DNA of 5,766 nucleotides from Peptococcaceae bacterium (GTDB lineage: Bacteria; Bacillota; Peptococcia; Peptococcales; Peptococcaceae): assembly GCA_017387265.1 (NCBI GenBank), contig JAFOFM010000136.1, forward strand, positions 1 to 5,766, given 5' to 3'. The first letter of the stretch is position 1. Every line of letters starts with the position of its first letter. The translations under genes and the position numbers were made by a program. Below the pieces are notes generated by a model. The model made no database searches, was not told the DNA's origin, and was given only the letters and a program-made list of their open reading frames with translations. Shown here piece after piece: positions 1 through 4,543 of the stretch.

Positions 1-373
1 AGTGCGTTTTTACCGCCAGCCGGCGGATATTCGCGCAGATGCTCTGAATGACCCGAACAAGCGCATCGAGATTTGCCTTGCAACGCAGTCCGGCCGTTTC
101 ATCGTGAATGGCGGCGATCGCTGTAAAATCATCACTGCGCAGACCGCTCAGTTCAACCTCTTTACCTTTTACTGTGACACGAACTGTTTGTACCGCTGAA
201 TCCACAACATAGTCTTCTGCCTGATTCACATATTGTACTGGAATATCAAACTGCATATCCATTAACGGATTTTTTTCCGCTTCCGCATAAAACCAGAGCA
301 TAACGGCACAAACTAAAGCCAGAAGTTTTAACGGCCAGTCACGCTTTTTGGCATCTTCCTGTCTGGTACTCAT
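1..373 (-). CDS. cdaR: CdaR, YbbR-domain regulator of diadenylate cyclase (partial, 3' end outside window)
   Basis: The open frame reads leftward from an ATG at 373-371 for 124 codons to the window edge without a stop, so only the N-terminal part is seen. The start overlaps the cdaA stop codon by 4 bp (ATGA at 370-373), and a GGGGGGA stretch at the end of cdaA can serve as its Shine-Dalgarno site; this is typical translational coupling. The protein begins with a short charged cytoplasmic end, then one membrane helix at about residues 13-30 (WPLKLLALVCAVMLWFYAE), the usual YbbR-protein anchor. A beta-rich extracytoplasmic segment follows, with a pattern typical of the first YbbR repeat (VTVKGKEVELSGL at about residues 60-72). 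Known CdaR proteins bind membrane-bound CdaA and modulate c-di-AMP synthesis; full-length members usually carry several YbbR repeats. In many Firmicutes glmM follows cdaR, but that region lies outside the window. Family assignment rests on position, anchor and domain pattern. Confidence 0.9.
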   Translation of the reverse strand, partial: MSTRQEDAKKRDWPLKLLALVCAVMLWFYAEAEKNPLMDMQFDIPVQYVNQAEDYVVDSAVQTVRVTVKGKEVELSGLRSDDFTAIAAIHDETAGLRCKANLDALVRVIQSICANIRRLAVKTH

Positions 374-1188
374 GCTCTTCCCCCCAGTTCTTCACGAAGC
401 TTCTGGATAATGGATTTTGACTCTTCCTGATGGAGCCGTTCCAGCAGAAGACTGCGCAGAGTCTCTTCACTAATATTGTACATCAGTTGACCGCCTTCCG
501 CGATAGACATGGCGCCGGTTTCCTCGGAAACAACACATACAATAGCATCACTAACCTCGGAAAGCCCGATAGCCGCGCGATGACGTGTACCAAGCGCCTT
601 ATTGATATTTTTATTCTCGGACAAAGGCAGATAACAACTCGCTGCCAGAATAGTATCACCGTCAAGAATCACTGCTCCGTCATGCAGCGGGGTGTTGCTG
701 ATAAAAATATTGCCAAGAAGCTGAGTACTCAGTTTCCCGCTGATTGAAATCCCTGTATTTACATACTCGTTAAGCCCGACTTCCCGCTGAATTGCCAACA
801 GAACACCGGTTTTTTTGCGGCTGGCATCCGCCAGAAACGGCAGAAGCTGATTCACAATCCGTTCTGCCTCCATATCACTGCGGCTTTTTTTATTGCCTGG
901 AATCAGGCTGCTGTTGCCAATCTGCTCCAGCGCACGACGCAGTTCCGGCTGAAAGACAATTGGAATTGCAACCAGCAGCATAGTCTGTACCTGCGTCAGA
1001 ATCCAGTTCACTGTGGTCAGCTGCAGCACACTGCTGAGAACACTTAACACCAGCAGCAGCAGAATCCCTTTAATCAGCTGTACTGCCCGGGTTCCCTTTA
1101 CAATGGTAATCAGTTTGTAAATCAGGATTGCAACAATGACAATATCCAGAATATTAATCGGATTTAATAGTTTGGTCCAGTCTACCAT
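370..1188 (-). CDS. cdaA: CdaA, membrane-bound diadenylate cyclase
   Basis: A 272-residue protein that makes cyclic di-AMP from two ATP at the cytoplasmic face of the membrane. Three hydrophobic helices lie at about residues 12-30, 36-56 and 60-79, followed by a short linker and a DisA_N/DAC catalytic domain from about residue 100. The two hallmark motifs are intact: DGA at 170-172 (within LHDGAVI) and RHR at 202-204 (within GTRHRAAIG). SEETG at 221-225 is a further family-typical stretch. Length matches the approximately 273 residues of well-studied CdaA proteins, so the enzyme looks complete and active. The ATG at 1188 is preceded by GAAAGGAG (1199-1206) at a normal distance. The gene is first in an operon with cdaR, which it overlaps by 4 bp. 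c-di-AMP controls potassium and osmolyte uptake and affects cell-wall integrity. A promoter candidate lies at 1372-1400 and a palindrome at 1239-1256 falls in the leader. Confidence 0.97.
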   Translation of the reverse strand: MVDWTKLLNPINILDIVIVAILIYKLITIVKGTRAVQLIKGILLLLVLSVLSSVLQLTTVNWILTQVQTMLLVAIPIVFQPELRRALEQIGNSSLIPGNKKSRSDMEAERIVNQLLPFLADASRKKTGVLLAIQREVGLNEYVNTGISISGKLSTQLLGNIFISNTPLHDGAVILDGDTILAASCYLPLSENKNINKALGTRHRAAIGLSEVSDAIVCVVSEETGAMSIAEGGQLMYNISEETLRSLLLERLHQEESKSIIQKLREELGGRA

Positions 1189-1198
1189 CCAGTATACG

Positions 1199-1206
1199 CT
1201 CCTTTC
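1199..1206 (-). promoter_or_regulatory. Ribosome binding site of cdaA
   Basis: Read on the minus strand this is GAAAGGAG, ending 10 nt before the ATG at 1188. It supports the chosen start of the diadenylate cyclase. Confidence 0.75.
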
Positions 1207-1238
1207 AAAAAGGTCTCTCCATCACTTTATTCGCTGTC

Positions 1239-1256
1239 AGAAAGAAATTTCTTTCT
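1239..1256. repeat. Perfect 18-bp palindrome in the cdaA leader
   Basis: AGAAAGAAATTTCTTTCT is a perfect inverted repeat with no spacer, about 50 bp upstream of the cdaA start. It would lie inside the 5' leader if transcription begins at the promoter candidate near 1372. It is followed by another CTTTCT copy at 1257-1262 with one base offset. A loop-free palindrome of this size suits a dimeric DNA-binding protein better than an RNA hairpin, but the low-complexity A/G composition makes chance possible. No known operator is recognised. Confidence 0.45.
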
Positions 1257-1324
1257 ACTTTCTAAAAAAAGAATCAGAAATTATTATTTTCGTGCCGAAA
1301 CCCTCTTTTCTTTCTGTTTATCTC

Positions 1325-1333
1325 TGTTATAAT
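1325..1333 (+). promoter_or_regulatory. Extended -10 promoter for the DUF881-sbp-DUF881 operon
   Basis: TGTTATAAT is a perfect extended -10 element (TG, one base, TATAAT). No good -35 box is seen 17 bp upstream (CTTTTC), which is tolerated at extended -10 promoters. Predicted transcription start is near 1340, giving a leader of about 175 nt before the first gene. Confidence 0.55.
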
Positions 1334-1371
1334 AGGTCTTATCGCAGTTTTTACATAATCATCCGATTACC

Positions 1372-1400
1372 ATTATAGCCTATTTCCGGCTGGTAACCAA
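1372..1400 (-). promoter_or_regulatory. Sigma-A type promoter candidate for cdaA-cdaR
   Basis: On the minus strand, a perfect TATAAT (1372-1377) lies 17 bp from a weak -35, TTGGTT (1395-1400, 3 of 6 matches). Predicted start is near 1365, giving a leader of about 177 nt that spans the plus-strand promoter and the 18-bp palindrome. A nearer promoter cannot be excluded because the leader is AT-rich. Confidence 0.5.
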
Positions 1401-1457
1401 ACTATTTTTTGGCTTTCCGGACAATATCTTTTTTGATGTTTCATTTCCTATATTTAT

Positions 1458-1493
1458 GTACAGGATATTCTGCAGTTCCTGATACAAATTTTT
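1458..1493 (+). promoter_or_regulatory. Weak hairpin plus T-run in the DUF881 leader (attenuator-like)
   Basis: GTACAGGA (1458-1465) can pair with TCCTG and TAC (1477-1481 and 1483-1485, one bulged A), leaving an 11-nt loop. AAATTTTT follows. The structure ends about 14 nt before the ribosome binding site. The stem is short, so any attenuating role is only a suggestion. Confidence 0.25.
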
Positions 1494-1499
1494 CAAACA

Positions 1500-1506
1500 G
1501 AAAGGG
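1500..1506 (+). promoter_or_regulatory. Ribosome binding site of the first DUF881 gene
   Basis: AAAGGGG lies 9 nt before the ATG at 1516 and fixes this start, which directly precedes a lysine-rich N-terminus and a membrane helix as expected for the family. Confidence 0.7.
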
Positions 1507-1515
1507 GATAATCGC

Positions 1516-2268
1516 ATGAAAAAACATACCATACCGCGCTGGGTTCCATGGCTTACACTGATGTTTATGCTGATTGGCCTTTTTCTGGCACAGGAACTGC
1601 GTATTCAAAGTGCCATCTCCGCTGCATCAGCCGACCCGAAAACCGAGGTACTGATTTCGCTGATTACCAACCTGGAAAATGAAACAGCGGTACAGGAGGA
1701 ACGCCTGGCATTAATCCGTAAAGAAACGGAAACCATTATCCAACAGTCTACAAGCGGTGAATCTCATCTGACAGAGCTGCAGAATGAACTGGCACTGCAG
1801 CAGATTCGTGCCGGTATTACCGCTTTAGAGGGGCCTGGAATTACGATTAAGCTTGATGACAATCATGCCGGGCTGGCCGCTGCGCCAAACGATGACCCGA
1901 ATCGTTATGTCATACATTACGAAAACCTGCTGCATATTGTAAACGATCTGCGCAATGCCGGTGCGGAAGGTATCAGTATTAACGGGCAGCGTATCGTTGT
2001 TTCGTCCGAAATCCGCTGTGTCGGCAACGTGATTATGGTAAACACCACCCGTCTGGCACCACCGTTCGAAATTTCTGCTATCGGGCACCCTGAAAATCTG
2101 AAAGAGGCTATCGACAGCAGTTCTACTTATCAACAGCTGTCGCTGACTGGCTTTCCAAGCAGCTATACAGTCACCGATATTAACAGTTATGCAATTCAGC
2201 TGCCAGCCTACACCGGCAGCTTCTCTACCAAAAATTTAACTGCTGTTTCAGAGGAGGAGGAGGTATAA
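1516..2268 (+). CDS. DUF881 family membrane-anchored protein (YlxW/YlxX-like), first copy
   Basis: A 250-residue protein with a short basic N-terminus, one hydrophobic helix at about residues 9-26 acting as membrane anchor, and a charged, probably coiled-coil stretch at about residues 43-100. The DUF881 domain follows from about residue 104. Its typical landmarks are visible: GPGITI at 106-111, NDLRNAGAEGISINGQRI at about 143-160, and PPFEISAIGHPENL at about 182-195. The bulk should face outside the membrane. It resembles B. subtilis YlxW and YlxX, which are encoded beside sbp in the division gene cluster; a molecular function is not established, so none is assigned. The last codons are GAG repeated four times and GTA, which at the same time form the Shine-Dalgarno site of the next gene. 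Compared with the second DUF881 copy it has about 14 extra residues (about 118-132, rich in N, D and P) between the GPG motif and the NDL helix. Confidence 0.88.
   Translation: MKKHTIPRWVPWLTLMFMLIGLFLAQELRIQSAISAASADPKTEVLISLITNLENETAVQEERLALIRKETETIIQQSTSGESHLTELQNELALQQIRAGITALEGPGITIKLDDNHAGLAAAPNDDPNRYVIHYENLLHIVNDLRNAGAEGISINGQRIVVSSEIRCVGNVIMVNTTRLAPPFEISAIGHPENLKEAIDSSSTYQQLSLTGFPSSYTVTDINSYAIQLPAYTGSFSTKNLTAVSEEEEV
2252..2264 (+). promoter_or_regulatory. Reiterated Shine-Dalgarno site of sbp inside the preceding gene
   Basis: AGGAGGAGGAGGT gives overlapping perfect matches to the anti-Shine-Dalgarno sequence; the last AGGAGGT lies 7 nt before the sbp ATG at 2272. It is built from the last Glu-Glu-Glu-Glu-Val codons of the upstream gene, so sbp translation is probably strong and coupled to it. 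Confidence 0.8.
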
Positions 2269-2271
2269 ACA

Positions 2272-2658
2272 ATGTTCTGGCTGATTCCTGTATTCGGTCT
2301 GATTCTGGGGGCGCTTATCGGCTCTATTATCACCATTGAGATTCCATTAACTATGGCCAAATATCTTTCTGTCGCCGTGCTTGCTGCACTAGACTCGGCA
2401 CTGGGCGGCATCCGCTGTATTTATGAAGACACATTTAACGGAATGGTCCTCTTAACCGGTTTTATCTCCAACGCTGTACTTGCCGCACTGCTGGCCTTTT
2501 TGGGCGATCAGCTCAGTGTAGATTTATACATGGCGGCCGTATTTGTATTCGGGATTCGTATTTTTAACAACCTGGCTACCATCCGTCATCATATTTTAAA
2601 TCGTTTCATGCAGAAACATAATATGCATGCTTCACAGCATAAAAACGACATGCCTTAA
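2272..2658 (+). CDS. sbp: Small basic protein Sbp, DUF1290 family membrane protein
   Basis: A 128-residue, largely hydrophobic protein with helices at about residues 3-22, 31-48, 57-78 and 83-99, followed by a basic, histidine-rich tail (RHHILNRFMQKHNMH, about 105-119). Family landmarks are clear: IPLTMAKYLSVAVLAALDS at about 24-42, GGIR at 45-48, GF at 63-64 with N67, GDQL at 78-81, and DLYMAAVFVFGIRIFNNL at about 84-101. Length fits the DUF1290 family of about 110-130 residues. Sbp is encoded between or beside DUF881 genes in Bacillus and, in the same three-gene order, in mycobacteria (Rv1823-Rv1825, from memory). Its function is unknown; the position suggests an envelope or division-associated complex with the two DUF881 proteins. 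It starts 3 nt after the preceding stop codon. The second DUF881 gene follows after 80 bp without an obvious terminator, so all three are probably one transcript. Confidence 0.93.
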   Translation: MFWLIPVFGLILGALIGSIITIEIPLTMAKYLSVAVLAALDSALGGIRCIYEDTFNGMVLLTGFISNAVLAALLAFLGDQLSVDLYMAAVFVFGIRIFNNLATIRHHILNRFMQKHNMHASQHKNDMP

Positions 2659-2722
2659 CCGGCTGCTGCCTGGTTCTTATTTTTTAGCGCTCCGCGTTAC
2701 TTTATCTAATGATTTTATTCAG

Positions 2723-2729
2723 AAAGGAG
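2723..2729 (+). promoter_or_regulatory. Ribosome binding site deciding the second DUF881 start
   Basis: AAAGGAG lies 9 nt before the ATG at 2739. An in-frame ATG at 2709 lies upstream of this site and lacks one of its own, so 2739 is the better start. Confidence 0.8.
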
Positions 2730-2738
2730 ATTTTTCAC

Positions 2739-3434
2739 ATGAAGCATAAAATTCATGGCTGGCATATTTATCTGGTTGTTACCTTTGTGCTGCTTGGAAT
2801 TCTGATTTCCACCCAGATTCAGACCCAGAGCCGTCTTATGTCCGACCTGTCGATGCAATCGACCAGTGATTTAAGTATCATGTTAAAAAATCTCACGGAT
2901 AAACGCTGGCTGCTGACAGAAGAGCTGGAAGAAGCCGAACAGAACCTGCTGACCTATCAGAATGACTACAGCAGTGACACCGCTTTAATCTCCAGTGTAG
3001 AAAACGAATTAAACCGTCTGCAGATGATCAGCGGCACCAGCGCTGTAAAAGGACCTGGTATTTCCATCACCGTAGACGGCTACATGCTGGCCACCGACCT
3101 GGTTGTTGTAATCAACGAACTTTGGGCAGCCGGAGCAGAAGCCGTTACCATCAATGACTGCCGCATTACCGCAACAAGCGGAATCAGTTATGTGGATACC
3201 ATGGAGAAAACCTACCTGACCTGCGACGGCACCGTTATTCAGGAACCATACGAAATCCGTGCATTGGGCAACAGCTCCATTCTGGAGAAAAGTCTCACCA
3301 TGCCGGGCGGCATTGCCGACAGCCTGAGTCTGTATCAGGTATATCTGAATATCGAGCTTCAGGACGAACTAACCCTGGCATCCCAGCCGTCACAGCTGCG
3401 TCTGCGTTATGGCAGAGTGCCGGAAAAAAATTAA
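2739..3434 (+). CDS. DUF881 family membrane-anchored protein (YlxW/YlxX-like), second copy
   Basis: A 231-residue paralogue of the first DUF881 protein. Using the ATG at 2739 (behind AAAGGAG) gives a basic MKHKIHGWH start and one membrane helix at about residues 9-25. The in-frame ATG at 2709 would add ten residues and bury the ribosome site in the gene. A coiled-coil-like stretch spans about 45-97 (EELEEAEQNL), then the DUF881 domain: KGPGISITVDG at about 104-114, VVVINELWAAGAEAVTIND at about 122-140, and EPYEIRALGNSSIL at about 169-182. It lacks the N/D/P-rich insert of the first copy. It probably works with Sbp and the other DUF881 protein at the membrane; no biochemical role is established for the family. 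A clear terminator follows 17 nt after the stop codon, closing the operon. Confidence 0.88.
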   Translation: MKHKIHGWHIYLVVTFVLLGILISTQIQTQSRLMSDLSMQSTSDLSIMLKNLTDKRWLLTEELEEAEQNLLTYQNDYSSDTALISSVENELNRLQMISGTSAVKGPGISITVDGYMLATDLVVVINELWAAGAEAVTINDCRITATSGISYVDTMEKTYLTCDGTVIQEPYEIRALGNSSILEKSLTMPGGIADSLSLYQVYLNIELQDELTLASQPSQLRLRYGRVPEKN

Positions 3435-3451
3435 CAAATTCTATAAATACT

Positions 3452-3496
3452 AAAGCCTCGCTTCTGTCGGAGTATCCCGACAAAAACGAGGCTTTT
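3452..3496. terminator. Two-stem intrinsic terminator between convergent genes
   Basis: AAAGCCTCG (3452-3460) pairs with CGAGGCTTT (3487-3495), and an inner TGTCGG (3465-3470) pairs with CCGACA (3477-3482) around a 6-nt loop. TTTT then C and TT follow on the plus strand, so it terminates the DUF881 operon. The outer stem is flanked by A-rich sequence on the left, so it may also stop minus-strand transcripts leaving the dehydrogenase gene, though with a weaker T-run. Confidence 0.88.
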
Positions 3497-3544
3497 CTTG
3501 TACTTATACTTATGCTTTTACAGACTATATGCCCGGCGTCACAC

Positions 3545-4345
3545 TTATGGACGCAGACCCATACCGCCTTCCAGAGTTAAGGTTTCACCACTCAGGTATT
3601 TAAAGTCTGGAGATGCCAGCTGTACACATACACGGCCGATTTCCAGCTCAGGATCCCCATAATGACCCATTGGAGGCATTTTTACATTCTGTTTAAACGC
3701 TTCCGGATATGCTTTTTCAAACTGTTCCAGCTGTGCTGTCCAGGCAATCGGACAGATAACGTTAACATTGATCCCATCCGGACCCCATTCTGTTGCAGCT
3801 ACACGGCTCATACCACGAATCCCTTCTTTTGCAGCCGCATAAGCACTCTGACCAAAGTTCCCGAACAGACCGGCACCCGATGCAAAGTTGATAACCGAAC
3901 CTTTTGTTTCTTTCAGATATGGGTAACATGCTTTCATGTAATGGAATACCGCATATAAACCAGAATACATCGCCAGGTCAAACTGCTCTACGGTATGATC
4001 TGCCAGAGTTACACCAGAAGCCGACGCCTGCGCATTGTTTATCAGAACGTCGATACGGCCGAATGCGTCAATTGTCTGCTGTACAACCGATGCTGCAACC
4101 GCTTCATTATCAGCACCAGCACTGATATCCGCCTGTACCGGCAGAACTTTTACACCATACAGTCTTTCCAGTTCTTCTTTCGCATCTTCCAGTTTTTTTA
4201 CGTTACGACCGGTGATTACAATATTTGCACCTTCTTTTGCGTACGCAGTTGCAATCCCGTAACCGATAGAACCGCATCTGCCATCACTTAACACCGCACG
4301 GCCGCCGCCGGTTACAATTACTGTTTTACCTGTTAAAAATCCCAT
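3545..4345 (-). CDS. Short-chain dehydrogenase/reductase, probable bile-acid 12-alpha-hydroxysteroid dehydrogenase family
   Basis: A complete 266-residue classical SDR. The Rossmann cofactor motif is at residues 12-28 (TGGG, then GSIG), with an unusually long loop between the two glycine groups. NNAQ stands at 103-106 where most SDRs have NNAG. The catalytic Ser is S156 in INFASGAG, and YxxxK is Y169/K173. TGRN (45-48) after the second strand suggests NADP(H) preference. Segments such as NNAQASASG, YSGLYA, ASGAGLFGN, and the C-terminal GETLTLEGGMG match, from memory, the clostridial NADP-dependent 12-alpha-HSDH group, which oxidises the 12-alpha-hydroxyl of cholate-type bile acids. That substrate is an inference: close relatives may act on other substrates or be annotated as 3-oxoacyl-ACP reductases. 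GGGGAGGA precedes the ATG. Own promoter and terminators on both sides make it monocistronic. Seven of nine arginines use CGT, unlike neighbouring pgeF. SDR membership is certain; the steroid role about 55 percent. Confidence 0.9.
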   Translation of the reverse strand: MGFLTGKTVIVTGGGRAVLSDGRCGSIGYGIATAYAKEGANIVITGRNVKKLEDAKEELERLYGVKVLPVQADISAGADNEAVAASVVQQTIDAFGRIDVLINNAQASASGVTLADHTVEQFDLAMYSGLYAVFHYMKACYPYLKETKGSVINFASGAGLFGNFGQSAYAAAKEGIRGMSRVAATEWGPDGINVNVICPIAWTAQLEQFEKAYPEAFKQNVKMPPMGHYGDPELEIGRVCVQLASPDFKYLSGETLTLEGGMGLRP

Positions 4346-4352
4346 AATAACA

Positions 4353-4360
4353 TCCTCCCC
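4353..4360 (-). promoter_or_regulatory. Ribosome binding site of the dehydrogenase gene
   Basis: GGGGAGGA on the minus strand ends 7 nt before the ATG at 4345. It is a strong site at normal spacing and supports the start that gives the family-typical short N-terminus before the Rossmann motif. Confidence 0.75.
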
Positions 4361-4385
4361 ATCTATACGTTTTCAAGATATATTC

Positions 4386-4414
4386 ATTATAGCCTGTCTA
4401 TAACGCCGTCACAA
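4386..4414 (-). promoter_or_regulatory. Sigma-A promoter of the dehydrogenase gene
   Basis: On the minus strand TTGTGA (4409-4414, 4 of 6 matches) and a perfect TATAAT (4386-4391) are spaced 17 bp apart. The predicted start near 4379 gives a leader of about 35 nt. It is the best-matching promoter in the window. Its AGGCTATAATG core is identical over 11 bases to that of the cdaA promoter candidate. Confidence 0.7.
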
Positions 4415-4496
4415 GACTTAGACCACGTTATACTGATAAGAATCCTTACATAGAGTTATTACCCGATTTGTGAAAGAAATATTCAGTACAAGGCAA

Positions 4497-4542
4497 AAAA
4501 ATATAAAAGGTGTCAACAAAAGTTGACACCTTTTATATTTTT
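4497..4542. terminator. Long perfect hairpin terminator of pgeF
   Basis: Two 21-bp perfectly complementary arms (4497-4517 and 4522-4542) enclose a 4-nt loop. The GC-bearing core is GGTGTCAAC/GTTGACACC and the ends are A/T-rich, giving a T-run in either direction. On the minus strand it begins one base after the pgeF stop codon and ends in a run of seven T. It shields the dehydrogenase promoter from pgeF read-through. Confidence 0.92.
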
Positions 4543-4543
4543 A

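Larger units (their letters stand above)
1189..1515. other. Divergent intergenic region between cdaA and the DUF881 operon
   Basis: These 327 bp are AT-rich and carry no convincing coding frame. They contain two promoter candidates whose predicted starts face each other (plus-strand -10 at 1328-1333, minus-strand -10 at 1372-1377). They also hold a perfect 18-bp palindrome at 1239-1256, a hairpin with a following T-run at 1458-1493, and the ribosome binding sites of the two flanking genes. I recognise no known riboswitch. Confidence 0.8.

Noticed and set aside
1136..1378. 80-codon plus-strand frame crossing the cdaA start and the intergenic region
   Set aside because: It overlaps the N-terminus of cdaA and the promoter region, and its translation is low-complexity with no motif.
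1385..1421. Hairpin TCCGG/CCGGA with inner CCAAA/TTTGG
   Set aside because: Two 5-bp stems separated by an unequal internal loop are weak and lack a T-run; it overlaps the cdaA -35 region, and I cannot support a function.
1825..2133. 102-codon open frame on the minus strand
   Set aside because: It lies wholly inside the well-supported first DUF881 gene, has no recognisable domain and no clear ribosome site, so it is a shadow frame.
2709..2738. Earlier in-frame ATG for the second DUF881 protein
   Set aside because: It lacks a ribosome site, whereas AAAGGAG sits inside this stretch at the right distance from the ATG at 2739; the added residues would disrupt the usual basic start before the membrane helix.
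3662..4291. Several plus-strand open frames of 73-98 codons
   Set aside because: They lie antisense to the dehydrogenase, with cysteine- and phenylalanine-rich compositions typical of shadow frames and no family resemblance.
4429..4434. Plus-strand TATACT as a promoter
   Set aside because: No acceptable -35 is present 17 bp upstream (CCGTCA), and it would only drive transcription into the hairpin and antisense to pgeF.
4522..4530. TTGACA hexamer as a -35 box
   Set aside because: The hexamer is part of the perfectly symmetrical terminator stem, and no good -10 lies 16-18 bp downstream before the pgeF coding region.
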